A stretch of 64,000 nt of DNA from Clostridium sp. Marseille-Q2269 (lineage in GTDB: Bacteria > Bacillota > Clostridia > Clostridiales > Clostridiaceae). Within the stretch, counting starts at the first letter, position 1. The number at the start of each line of letters is the position of its first letter. Both the position numbers and the translations under genes were made by a program. A model generated the notes under the pieces. That model searched no databases and was not told where the DNA came from. It worked only from the letters and a program-made list of their open reading frames with translations. Location of the stretch: positions 1-64,000 of the forward strand of contig NZ_CALSFS010000010.1 of NCBI RefSeq assembly GCF_943736985.1, written 5' to 3'. This document shows, piece after piece, positions 55,506-64,000 of this stretch.

Positions 55506-56618
55506 AATATATATATATATAATCACTATGTTTCTAAAATCACCCCAGCAACTAGTGACATAAAAAATACAGATGGAAAAATAATAGAATATGTTATTAA
55601 TCTATTAGATACCATTAATGATATTTATAACTTTGATTTAAGAGAAGATAAAATATTATTTAATGATTTGATAATTCATTTCAAATCTATTCTAAGCTCA
55701 AAATACTATAATTTAAACAAGATTAATCCTTTAATTAATAGTATAAAAAATAACTATCCGCTAGCATTTGAAATTACCTTAACTTCTATTGAAAAAGTTT
55801 TTAAAAATAGTATATATGATTTTACAGAAGATGAGATAGGTTATGTATCTTTACATATTGGTGCTGCTATAGAAAGATTTTCTCAAAATAATATTAAGCA
55901 TAAAAATACTGTTATCATATGTGGTTCAGGATACGGCTCAAGCAGATTATTAGAAGCTAAAATAAATAAGGTATTTCTTGAAAAGCTACAAATAATTGAC
56001 TGTTTATCACTAAATCAACTTGATACATATAATCTATCCAATATAGATTTAATAATTTCTACTATACCCTTAAAGCATAAAGATATTCCTGTTGTTTTTG
56101 TAGACTTTTCTTTGATAAGTAAAGATATTCAAAACATCTCCAAAACAATTACAGATAATTCTATAATATCTACTAAAATATTATCAGAGTATTTCAGTAA
56201 GGAGCTTTTTATATATGAACCACAAGTATCTAGTAAAGAGGATTTATTAAATTTAATGTGTGATGCTTTAAACAATCAAGAAATAGTTTTTCCATCATTT
56301 AAGAAATCTGTGCTATATAGAGAAACTTTATCTCCTACTAATTTAGATGATTTTTTAGCCATTCCTCATCCTATGGAGCTATCATCTATAAAAACTAAAA
56401 TCTGTGTTGCTATACTAAAGGAACCAATAATTTGGAATAAAGATATTTCTGTTAAAGCTGTAATTATGCTAGCTATAAATAAAAATGATTATTTTGAAAT
56501 GGGAACTATCTATGACATATTTCTGAAAATTATCAATAGTGATACTTTAAAAGATAAGCTAAGCACTTGTAGTACTTTTGATGAATTTATTTCTGTATTA
56601 AATTCAACTTCGGGTTAG
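55506..56618 (+). pseudogene. PTS-domain (BglG/MtlR-type) transcriptional regulator, 5'-truncated
   Basis: The C-terminal half of a multidomain regulator: a PRD domain (INPLINSIKNNYPLAFEI, DEIGYVSLHIGAAIERF), an EIIB-like domain (VIICGSGYGSSRLLEAKI), and an EIIA-like domain with DFLAIPHPMEL (phospho-His). Coding continues upstream of the TTG at 55668 without a stop to 55506 but has no start, DNA-binding domain or first PRD. The break lies only about 65 bases from the IS3 end, so insertion or an IS-linked deletion probably removed the front. It could not act as a DNA- or RNA-binding regulator. Confidence 0.75.
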
Positions 56619-56675
56619 TTTTATAAATTATAACAACTTTTATGCTGTCATTACCAAAAAATAATTATAAATAAA

Positions 56676-56714
56676 TAATAGGATTAAAATGATTATTTCA
56701 TCTTAATCCTATTA
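56676..56714. terminator. Bidirectional terminator
   Basis: A 12-bp stem (TAATAGGATTAA and its complement) with an extra inner ATGA/TCAT pairing lies between the convergent regulator remnant and the betaine-transporter genes. Confidence 0.75.
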
Positions 56715-56720
56715 TATGTT

Positions 56721-58298
56721 TTAGTCTATTAATCCTTCTTTCTTTAAGAATTCTGTTGCAACTTGCTTAGGATCCTTTTTGTTTACGTCTACTTCATAGT
56801 TTAAATTTCTCATTTTTTCATCAGTTATTTTTCCATCTAATTTACTTAATACTTCTCTAAGTTCTGGATATTTTTTTAATGTGGTTTCCTTTATAATTGG
56901 AACTGCAAAATAGTCTGGAAAGAAGTGCTTATCATCTTTTAAAATAACTAAATTAAATTGTTTTACCATACCATCTGTTTTAAAAGCATCTATAACTTGA
57001 GTTTCGTTATTGACTAATGCTTTATATCTTAATCCACCATCTATTGGTTTAATACTTTTAAAATTCATATTATATGCTTTATTTAGCCCTATAATCCCAT
57101 CTTGTCTATTGTTAAATTCTATGGTAGGCCCTGCTATTATATTAGCTGATTCTCTTGATAAATCTGATGTAGTTTTCAAATTATACTTATTTGCAATATC
57201 CTTTGTAGTTGCCATAGCATAAGTGTTATTAAAACCTATAGGATTTAATACTTCAATTCCAAATTTATCTTTGAAATCTTTTTTAACTCTATTATAAACA
57301 TGTTGTTTATTTCTATTAGGTTCCTTAATTTTTAAAATATTTCCATAGGCGGTACCTGTATACTCAACATACATATCTATTCCACCACTTTTAAGTGCAT
57401 TAAAGCTTACTTGAGTTCCTCCTAAATTTAACTTTGTTTCAACATCTATATTTGTTTTATCTTTAATTAACTGCTCTAGCATATTTCCTAAAATAAGTTG
57501 TTCCGTGAAATTTTTTGAACCTATAACTATTTTTTTCTGTGTCATTCCTATTATTTTAGGAGCTATTAGTGATATCAATATACAAACTCCAACTATTGAT
57601 GCTATTATAGTATTTCTTTTTTTATTTGTAGCACCTCTCTTTACCTTCATGGTACCATCTGCTTTTTTTATACCATTCGGCATAGTTGCATCCTCTATTT
57701 TACCTGTTATATAGTCTATTATCAAAGCCAATATGGCTGCTGGGATAGCACCAAATAATATAAGGTTGTTATCCACAGTTTGTATTCCTGAGAACACTAA
57801 ATACCCAAGTCCCCCTGCACCAATAAAGGCTGCTATAGTCATAAGTCCAACAGATGTTACAGATGCTATCCTTATCCCTGCCATTATTATTGGCATTGCT
57901 AAAGGTATCTTTATTAATTTAAGAGTTTGAGTATTTGTCATACCTAGACCTTTAGCGGCTTCCAACATATCTGGATTTATATTGGTAATTCCGGTATAAG
58001 TATTTTTTATTATTGGTAACATTGAATATAACACAACCATAGTTATAGCTGGTGGTGATCCTATTCCTATTACAGGTATCAAAAATCCTAAAATAGCTAA
58101 GCTTGGTATAGCTTGAGTTAAGTTTGCAAAGCCTATTACTACTTTAGCTAACTTTTTATTTTTAGTAATAATTATACCAAGTGGTACTCCAATAATAACT
58201 GCTACCAAAACTGATATTAAAGTAAGTTCTATATGTTCCCCTAGAAGAGATAATATTTGTGCTTTTTTTAATACTAGCTGCTCTATAAAACTATTCAT
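56721..58298 (-). CDS. OpuC-type betaine/choline/carnitine ABC permease fused to its binding protein
   Basis: 525 residues in two parts. Residues 1-215 are an ABC permease with about six helices and the ATPase-contact loop EAAKGLGMTNTQTLKLIKIPLAMP. After a linking helix (about 230-250), residues 255-525 are an OpuAC-type substrate-binding domain (IVIGSKNFTEQLILGNMLEQL, MYVEYTGTAYGNI, HFFPDYFAVPIIK). Such fusions import glycine betaine, carnitine or choline for osmoprotection. It overlaps the ATPase gene by eight bases, and GGAGGAG precedes the ATG. Confidence 0.9.
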   Translation of the reverse strand: MNSFIEQLVLKKAQILSLLGEHIELTLISVLVAVIIGVPLGIIITKNKKLAKVVIGFANLTQAIPSLAILGFLIPVIGIGSPPAITMVVLYSMLPIIKNTYTGITNINPDMLEAAKGLGMTNTQTLKLIKIPLAMPIIMAGIRIASVTSVGLMTIAAFIGAGGLGYLVFSGIQTVDNNLILFGAIPAAILALIIDYITGKIEDATMPNGIKKADGTMKVKRGATNKKRNTIIASIVGVCILISLIAPKIIGMTQKKIVIGSKNFTEQLILGNMLEQLIKDKTNIDVETKLNLGGTQVSFNALKSGGIDMYVEYTGTAYGNILKIKEPNRNKQHVYNRVKKDFKDKFGIEVLNPIGFNNTYAMATTKDIANKYNLKTTSDLSRESANIIAGPTIEFNNRQDGIIGLNKAYNMNFKSIKPIDGGLRYKALVNNETQVIDAFKTDGMVKQFNLVILKDDKHFFPDYFAVPIIKETTLKKYPELREVLSKLDGKITDEKMRNLNYEVDVNKKDPKQVATEFLKKEGLID

Positions 58299-59436
58299 GT
58301 ATTATCTCCTCCATATCTATATATTGACTACTTAAAACTGATATTAAACTACTTCTTGTTATAAGTCCTAAAAGTTTTCCATGACTATCCCTTACAGGCA
58401 AATAGCCTCTTTTTAGGTTGTTAAATTGGTCTAATAGTTCTGGCAGACTAGTATCTCCAAGAACACATTCTGGATTTTTATTCATTACTTCCTCAACCAA
58501 TTTGTTTTTTTCTTTTATTTTTAGAATATATTCTAAAGTTATATAACCAAGTAACTTTCTTTCTTTATCTATCACTAATAAACTATCTACTTTTTTATCT
58601 CTCATTATTTCTCTTGCCTGCAAAAGATTTCTCTTAGGAGTAACTATTATGGGAGTTGTTATCATAACATCTTCTGCTCTTATCATTTCTGGCTTAGTCC
58701 ATATTTTGTTTTTACCTACAAATTCCTCAACATACTCTCCTGCTGGATTTTTTAATATATTTTCTGGAGTATCATATTGAAGTAATTTTCCATCTTTTAA
58801 TATACAAATTTTATCTGCTAAGTTTAAAGCTTCATCCATATCATGAGTAACAAAAACTATAGTTTTTCTATATTCCTTTTGAATATTAAAAAGTTCTTCC
58901 TGAAGTTCTGCTCTGGTTATAGGATCCAATGCACTAAATGGTTCATCCATCAAAATTATTTCTGCATCTACTGCAAAAGCCCTAGCCACTCCAACCCTTT
59001 GTTGTTGACCTCCACTTAATTCAACTGGATATCTATCCATGTATTTTTCTGTATCTAATCCAACCATATTTAATAATTCATTTGTTTTGTTATCAATTTC
59101 TTCTTTAGATTTGCCCATAAGTTTGGGTATTATTTCTATGTTTTCTTTGACTGTTAGATGGGGGAAAAGACCGGTTTGTTGTATTACATATCCTATGCTT
59201 CTTCTTAATTTTATTGGATCTACTTCTTTTATATTCTTTCCATTGACTAATATTTCTCCCGATGTAGATTCTATTAGTCTGTTTATCATTTTTAACAATG
59301 TAGTTTTTCCAGAACCACTAGATCCTATTAATACAACTAAATTACCCTTTTCTATTTCTAAATTAAATTTTTCTATTACACTAACATCTTTATAACCTTT
59401 TTTGATGTTCTTAAATTCTATTATAGTATTCTTCAT
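58291..59436 (-). CDS. OpuCA-type ABC ATPase with CBS domains
   Basis: 381 residues. The ATPase has Walker A GSSGSGKTT, signature LSGGQQQRVGVARA, Walker B IILMDEPFSALD and switch His in FVTHDMDEA. Two CBS domains follow (about 255-375: MITTPIIVTPKRNLLQAREIM and VMNKNPECVLGDTSLPELL), which sense ionic strength in OpuA-type transporters. It is the first gene of the two-gene operon. The ribosome site is weak and distant (GAGGAAG). The 59437-59654 leader is AT-rich with no clear structure. Confidence 0.92.
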   Translation of the reverse strand: MKNTIIEFKNIKKGYKDVSVIEKFNLEIEKGNLVVLIGSSGSGKTTLLKMINRLIESTSGEILVNGKNIKEVDPIKLRRSIGYVIQQTGLFPHLTVKENIEIIPKLMGKSKEEIDNKTNELLNMVGLDTEKYMDRYPVELSGGQQQRVGVARAFAVDAEIILMDEPFSALDPITRAELQEELFNIQKEYRKTIVFVTHDMDEALNLADKICILKDGKLLQYDTPENILKNPAGEYVEEFVGKNKIWTKPEMIRAEDVMITTPIIVTPKRNLLQAREIMRDKKVDSLLVIDKERKLLGYITLEYILKIKEKNKLVEEVMNKNPECVLGDTSLPELLDQFNNLKRGYLPVRDSHGKLLGLITRSSLISVLSSQYIDMEEIIHE

Positions 59437-59654
59437 AAATACTTAACTCATCTTCCTCTCTTATGTTTAAAATTACATTTATTTGCATACTAGCAACTTA
59501 CTCCTTGGACAAGTTGTATCTTTAATGCTAACACATCTATATACATATATCAAGTTTTGTTAAAAAATCCTCTTACATACACATATACTTATTGTTTTTT
59601 TTATTGTCTATTTTTATGTGTGAAAATACAATTATTTGTCTAAATACAAATAAA

Positions 59655-59688
59655 AAAGAGTATCTTACTTTTTAGTGAAATACTCTTT
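59655..59688 (-). terminator. Terminator of the sigma/DUF4179 operon
   Basis: The arms AAAGAGTAT and ATACTCTTT, with an extra TTAC/GTGA pairing inside, lie 39 bases past the DUF4179 gene stop. Confidence 0.75.
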
Positions 59689-59726
59689 AGGTTCTATAAT
59701 AACAAATTCTACAGTTCTTTTAATAT

Positions 59727-61220
59727 TTATTTAGTAAGATCTATTCTAAACTTTAAATTATTTCTTATTTCATAATATCCTAAATCATTAGTACCTATCT
59801 TATATTTTTTATTTTTATCTAAAGGCTGAAATTCCATTATATACTCATTAGGATTATTTTTATCTTTTTTTATCTCCATATTATTGTCCTTTCTTTGTAC
59901 TCCATTATCTTTATCATCCATTATGAATAGCTCTTTAGCTTGTAAAAATGCTGCATTTCCTTCTACTTTATATTTAACTATAGTTTTATCTTTATTAGTT
60001 TTTATTTCTTTTATTATAAGTTTACCTAAATTTCCTTGAGAAAGCTCTATTGGATATACTCCATTTATATTTTTATATACTGTTGGTATATATATTGATC
60101 CATCAGCAGATTTATATTTTTTGTATTCTTCCCTATCAAAATTAGTTTTATATGGTATCACAGTTAAATACTTGGGAATAGATTTTAAAGCAACAAAATT
60201 AAGATTATAAGCAAAGTCCTTTGAAGCCTCTTTTTCATATTCCTTAATATTTGAACCTTTTAGTGTAATTTCATTACCTTTATCATCAAAAACAAACCAT
60301 TCATCGTATTTATATAAATTTTGCCCTGTTGACATTTCTCTCTTAAAATCTTCTTGTCTCATTTTAGCCGCTTCCTTACTTTTATCTTTGTAAGTACCAG
60401 TAACAGTTATATTAGTATTCATAGGTGTAAAGCTTACTTTTTCTACCTTAACAAGTGCATCTTCAAAGTACACTTTAATATGGGGCTTAAATACACTAGA
60501 ATTCCTAGATGCCTCATCCTTTGAAACACTAAATTTAAAATTCCAATTTCCTTGTACACCATATATATTATTTATATTTAAATCCACATCAAAGTTATTT
60601 TTAAGATTCATATCCCTTATACCTATACTATCCGAATTTATATAAGTATTACTATCTAAATATTTACCATCAGAACTACCGCCACCACCATAAGACTCTT
60701 TACCATCTATCTTAATATATGGAACTAAACTAAAGTAAAAAGAACTAGCGTGTTTTCTTTCTTTAACTATATTTTTTATGTTTCCTATAGTTTTTATAGT
60801 ATAACTTATCATTAATTCGCCCTCATCGCACACCACTTCGTTTATAGTTAAAGTTATGCCTTTATCAGTAACACTTTTATTTATTATATTGGAATATTTT
60901 TCATATTGTCCTTCCTTAGGTACTTCATTACCTACTAAAGCCTGAATTACTGTTTTAAATTCTGAAATATTTTTTGCAACAGCAGTTATATTTATACCAA
61001 TAAGAATTACGGCTATTATTAAAGAAGCAACCATAGCCTTACCTTTAAATCCTTGTCTAGTTTTTTTATCTTTAACTTGCTTTAACAAATTCTTTTTTAA
61101 TCTCTTTTTCCTCAAATCATCCATGTTTAAATCTTGTTTTTCTTCATCTTCATTTTTATCCATATTAATATAATTAAATAACTCCAATATATCCTTATCT
61201 TCAAATATATCCCTATTCAT
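59727..61220 (-). CDS. DUF4179 membrane anti-sigma-type protein
   Basis: 497 residues. An acidic, lysine-rich cytoplasmic N-terminus (about 1-60) leads to one membrane helix (KAMVASLIIAVILIGINI, about 60-80) and a large extracytoplasmic region beginning with the DUF4179 domain (VGNEVPKEGQYEKYSNIINKSVTDKGI pattern). Paired with ECF-type sigma genes, these proteins are taken to hold the sigma factor at the membrane until an envelope signal arrives. It overlaps the sigma gene by eight bases, so the pair is coupled. Confidence 0.85.
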   Translation of the reverse strand: MNRDIFEDKDILELFNYINMDKNEDEEKQDLNMDDLRKKRLKKNLLKQVKDKKTRQGFKGKAMVASLIIAVILIGINITAVAKNISEFKTVIQALVGNEVPKEGQYEKYSNIINKSVTDKGITLTINEVVCDEGELMISYTIKTIGNIKNIVKERKHASSFYFSLVPYIKIDGKESYGGGGSSDGKYLDSNTYINSDSIGIRDMNLKNNFDVDLNINNIYGVQGNWNFKFSVSKDEASRNSSVFKPHIKVYFEDALVKVEKVSFTPMNTNITVTGTYKDKSKEAAKMRQEDFKREMSTGQNLYKYDEWFVFDDKGNEITLKGSNIKEYEKEASKDFAYNLNFVALKSIPKYLTVIPYKTNFDREEYKKYKSADGSIYIPTVYKNINGVYPIELSQGNLGKLIIKEIKTNKDKTIVKYKVEGNAAFLQAKELFIMDDKDNGVQRKDNNMEIKKDKNNPNEYIMEFQPLDKNKKYKIGTNDLGYYEIRNNLKFRIDLTK

Positions 61221-61785
61221 TTACACACTCCTCCTTATGTAAATTTTCTAACTTTTTTTTTAAAATTTTTCTACTTCTGGAAAGTCTGTTATCAACTACA
61301 CTCCTATTTACACCTAAAAACTTTGCTATATCGACTATATCTTCCTGTATTAAATATCTTCTTATAAAAATTTCTCTATCTATGTCCTTTAAATCTTTTA
61401 TCATTTTTATAATGTCCTGTTTATTTTCCTTTGACACAATGAAATTTTCTACCTGATCTTTTGATTGAAAATTATAATTTTCAATACAATCTAAATTTGT
61501 ATTTTTAATAATTTTTTTCTTATAATTTATTGCTTTATACTTTGCCACAGCTTTAAACCAATATTTAAAGCTTCCCTTTTCTTCATGAAACTTATCTATG
61601 TTATCCCATAGACACATAAATATATCATTGATACATTCATCTATATAAGTTGAATGATCTTTAGAACCAAATACTGAAAATACTACTTTATATATATAAT
61701 CGCAATAAGTATCAAAAGCATATTCCAAAGCTTTAGGATTTTTATCTTTTAATTCATTGATAAAATTCTCTTCATTTATCTGCAT
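61213..61785 (-). CDS. ECF-type sigma-70 factor
   Basis: 190 residues with sigma region 2 (ALEYAFDTYCDYIYKVVFSVFG, FMCLWDNIDKFHEEKGSFKYWFKAVAKYKAINY) and region 4 (IDREIFIRRYLIQEDIVDIAKFLGVNRSVVDNRLSRSRKILKKKL). Regions 1 and 3 are absent, as expected of ECF factors. It directs RNA polymerase to its own promoter and other targets. Its likely restrainer is the DUF4179 protein directly downstream. CAGGAGGT precedes ATG 61785. I could not identify its promoter motif. Confidence 0.9.
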   Translation of the reverse strand: MQINEENFINELKDKNPKALEYAFDTYCDYIYKVVFSVFGSKDHSTYIDECINDIFMCLWDNIDKFHEEKGSFKYWFKAVAKYKAINYKKKIIKNTNLDCIENYNFQSKDQVENFIVSKENKQDIIKMIKDLKDIDREIFIRRYLIQEDIVDIAKFLGVNRSVVDNRLSRSRKILKKKLENLHKEECVNE

Positions 61786-62089
61786 ACTTACCTCCTGATG
61801 ATGATTTGTAGTTATATTCCATTATACTAAATAATTACTAAAAGGCCTTTCATATACTAATACAAATGTTTTTATAACTTTCTATCATAAAATGAATTTT
61901 TTCCTAAAATTATTTCTTCATGTAGAAATATTAAAATTATCTTTACTATGTTAAGAACAAATATTCTGAAAGGCATCCAAAAGAAAAATATAAATATAAA
62001 CTATATAAAATGATTTCAATAATTATGTACAAGTAACTTTAATAATACAAATCTATCTATATTCTCATCCTTTTATATAAATTTAAAAA

Positions 62090-62156
62090 GGTAAACTGTA
62101 TCCTGCAGCATAGCACAGCCTCTTTTCTGTGTCTATTCTACAGGATACAGTTTACC
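62090..62156 (-). terminator. Long terminator hairpin after metH
   Basis: A 16-bp perfect outer stem (62090-62105 with 62141-62156) has a second small stem inside (GCACAG with CTGTGT), and TTTTT follows on the minus strand. The rest of 61786-62202 is AT-rich with nothing else supported. Confidence 0.85.
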
Positions 62157-62202
62157 TAAATTTCTTATTTTATAAAGTTTAATTTTCTTATTAATATAAT
62201 TT

Positions 62203-64000
62203 TTAAAAGCCTCCAAAAAATCTTTTAGCTATATCTACTGCTTCCTTTGCATCTTTAGCATAATAATCTGCCTTTATCATTTGTGCATATTCCTCATTAA
62301 GAACTGCTCCTCCCACAAAAACTTTGCAGTCTACTCCACGCTCTCTCAAAAGCTTTATGGTATTTTCCATGCTCTTTACTGTAGTAGTCATAAGGGCACT
62401 TAATCCAACTAATTTTATATTATTCTTTTTTGCTTCTTCTACTATTCTTTCCTCTTCAACATCTTTTCCTAAATCTAAAATATCAAATCCGTAATTTTCT
62501 AATATAACTTTAACTATATTTTTCCCTATGTCATGAATATCTCCCTTAACAGTGGCTATTAATATTTTGCCCTTGCTTATTTTAGGGGAATTACTATCTT
62601 TAAAATTCTCTTTTATAGCTCCAAAAGATTTTTTTACTGTTTCTGCGGATTGAATTAACTGTGGTAGAAATATTATACCCTTTTCATATTTATCTCCAAC
62701 CTCATCTAGGGCAGGAATTAATTCTTTATTTATTATGGAAAGTTCCTCTCTATCTTTAAGAAGCTCCTTGGTTTTATTATATGCTTCTTCTTTTATTCCT
62801 TTAACAACCATTTCTTTTAAAGTTAAATCATGATTTTCTGTTTTAGGGCCATTGTGTTTTATATCTTTATTACCATAAGTCTCTATATAATTTACAGATC
62901 CTTTATCTTCATTATTTAAAACCTTAAATGCATTTATAATATTTATCATTTCTTTATTATTAGGATTTAATATAGGTAAATCTAATCCTGAGTTAAGACT
63001 CATAGCCAAAAATGTTTTATTTATAAGCTCTCTATTAGGAAGTCCAAAGGATATATTAGATACTCCAAGTACTGTTTTAACTCCTAATTTATCTTTAACC
63101 AAAGTTACAGCCTTAAGAGTCTCTCTAATTTCTTCTTGCTGTGCTGATGCTGTTAAAACCAAACAATCAATAAATACATCCTCTCTTCTTATTCCATATT
63201 CTAATGCTTTATTAACTATTTTTTTAGCTATTTTTAGTCTTTCTTCAGCCTTTTTAGGTATACCTTTGTCATCTAAAGTAAGACCTACAACTGCAGCTCC
63301 ATATTTTTTTATTAATGGTAATACATTTTCTAATATTTTGTCTTCCCCATTTACAGAATTAACTATAGCTTTACCATTGTATAATCTTAATGCACTTTCT
63401 ATAACTTTAGGATTATTTGAATCTATTTGAAGAGGTGTATCTATTATAGATTGAATCTCCTTTATAACTTTTTTTATGGTTTCTTCTTCATCTATTTCTG
63501 GGAGACCAACATTTACATCTAATAAATCTGCCCCAGCTTCAACCTGATTTATAGCCTCTTTTAATATATAATCTATGTCATTATTTTTAAGAGCTTCTTT
63601 AAATAGCTTTTTTCCTGTAGGATTTATTCTCTCTCCTATTATCTTAACACCATCTATTAACACGGCATTTGTAGCAGAACATACACCAGTTATATTTTTT
63701 TGTTCTAACTTTTTTACTTTTACGTTTGTTAAAGCACACGATATTTCTTTTATAAACTTATCTGTAGTTCCACAACATCCCCCTACTATTCTTACTCCTT
63801 TTTCTACAATACTTTTTTGAAAATCTGCAAATTCTTTAGGTTTAACATCATAAATAGTTTCTTCATTTATAACCTTGGGAAGACCAGCATTAGGCTGAAC
63901 CATTACAGGTATGCTTGAATATTTTATTAATTCATCTACAATATCACCTAATTCATTTGGTCCTAGAGAACAATTAATACCTAAAGCATCCACTCCTAAT
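62203..64000 (-). CDS. metH: Cobalamin-dependent methionine synthase, short form (5' end outside window)
   Basis: The visible part (about 600 residues) begins inside the homocysteine domain with two adjacent zinc cysteines in VGGCCGTTDK. It continues into the pterin (methyl-tetrahydrofolate) domain (IIGERINPTGKKLF, ADLLDVNVGLPE, SVNGEDK), the helical cap, and the B12 domain with the cobalt-binding DIHDIGKN and GLSALMTTT. It ends there without the SAM-dependent reactivation domain, as in many Firmicute MetH proteins. It makes methionine from homocysteine. The gene runs off the right edge. Confidence 0.9.
   Translation of the reverse strand, partial: LGVDALGINCSLGPNELGDIVDELIKYSSIPVMVQPNAGLPKVINEETIYDVKPKEFADFQKSIVEKGVRIVGGCCGTTDKFIKEISCALTNVKVKKLEQKNITGVCSATNAVLIDGVKIIGERINPTGKKLFKEALKNNDIDYILKEAINQVEAGADLLDVNVGLPEIDEEETIKKVIKEIQSIIDTPLQIDSNNPKVIESALRLYNGKAIVNSVNGEDKILENVLPLIKKYGAAVVGLTLDDKGIPKKAEERLKIAKKIVNKALEYGIRREDVFIDCLVLTASAQQEEIRETLKAVTLVKDKLGVKTVLGVSNISFGLPNRELINKTFLAMSLNSGLDLPILNPNNKEMINIINAFKVLNNEDKGSVNYIETYGNKDIKHNGPKTENHDLTLKEMVVKGIKEEAYNKTKELLKDREELSIINKELIPALDEVGDKYEKGIIFLPQLIQSAETVKKSFGAIKENFKDSNSPKISKGKILIATVKGDIHDIGKNIVKVILENYGFDILDLGKDVEEERIVEEAKKNNIKLVGLSALMTTTVKSMENTIKLLRERGVDCKVFVGGAVLNEEYAQMIKADYYAKDAKEAVDIAKRFFGGF

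Noticed and set aside
1..64000. tRNA or rRNA genes
   Set aside because: I found no T-loop or acceptor-stem patterns and no rRNA-like conserved blocks in the intergenic DNA.

Overview
This window is low-GC, AT-rich Firmicute DNA that looks like a Clostridium. Ribosome-binding sites are strong and purine-rich, TTG and GTG starts occur, intergenic DNA is very A+T rich, and the gene content is that of an amino-acid-fermenting anaerobe: reductive 2-hydroxyacyl-CoA dehydratase genes, electron-transferring flavoproteins, an NfnAB-type transhydrogenase, an enoate reductase and many amino-acid or betaine transporters. The proteolytic C. botulinum/C. sporogenes group or a relative is my best guess. The species cannot be fixed from the sequence alone.

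Layout. 0-5 kb: a broken MATE exporter and two APC amino-acid permeases, divergent around a 1.1 kb AT-rich gap holding an 11-bp-period tandem repeat. 5-6 kb: a minimal Ser/Thr kinase and a small basic protein. 6-15 kb: a leucine-type reductive Stickland operon on the minus strand, hadA-hadB-hadC-acdB-etfB-etfA, then a 5'-truncated transporter and the activator hadI. 15-19 kb: a broken flavodoxin/ferredoxin gene and a divergent pair of dehydratase-like genes, the second carrying its own fused ATPase activator. 19-25 kb: a frameshifted chemoreceptor, a two-component system, a DUF4342 protein, a nitroreductase and an acetyltransferase. 25-30 kb: a four-carbon sugar-acid operon (DeoR regulator, DUF1537 kinase, PdxA2 dehydrogenase, GntP permease). 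30-37.5 kb: a CPBP protease, an L,D-transpeptidase, a TetR/flavoprotein module, a catalase remnant and a DUF2089 operon. 38-40 kb: a secreted phytase-like phosphatase fused to a GxGYxYP domain. 40.6-45.4 kb: a PTS/phosphotriesterase/aldolase/creatininase operon in which every structural gene is broken but the GntR regulator is intact. 45.7-54 kb: NfnBA, a sigma-54-controlled alcohol dehydrogenase with its activator, and an enoate reductase. 54-57 kb: a defective IS3 element beside a 5'-truncated PTS-domain antiterminator. 57-64 kb: an OpuC-type betaine transporter, an ECF sigma/DUF4179 pair, and the 3' part of a short MetH.

How the genes fit together. The had genes would activate 2-hydroxyisocaproate with CoA, dehydrate it using one high-energy electron injected by ATP-driven HadI, then reduce the enoyl-CoA through AcdB/EtfAB. 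NfnAB would balance NADH, NADPH and ferredoxin. The enoate reductase and alcohol dehydrogenase are further electron sinks. The divergent dehydratase/activator-fusion pair is the best candidate for something not yet described.

A second theme is gene decay. About a dozen genes are broken, by internal or 5' deletions (MATE, YkvI-like transporter, EFR1, catalase, EIIB, IS3 OrfB, antiterminator) or by single-base frameshifts, most of them one extra A in an A-run (chemoreceptor, EIIC, phosphotriesterase, aldolase). Either this lineage is losing catabolic functions or some homopolymer shifts are sequencing errors. The clustering in one operon favours real decay.
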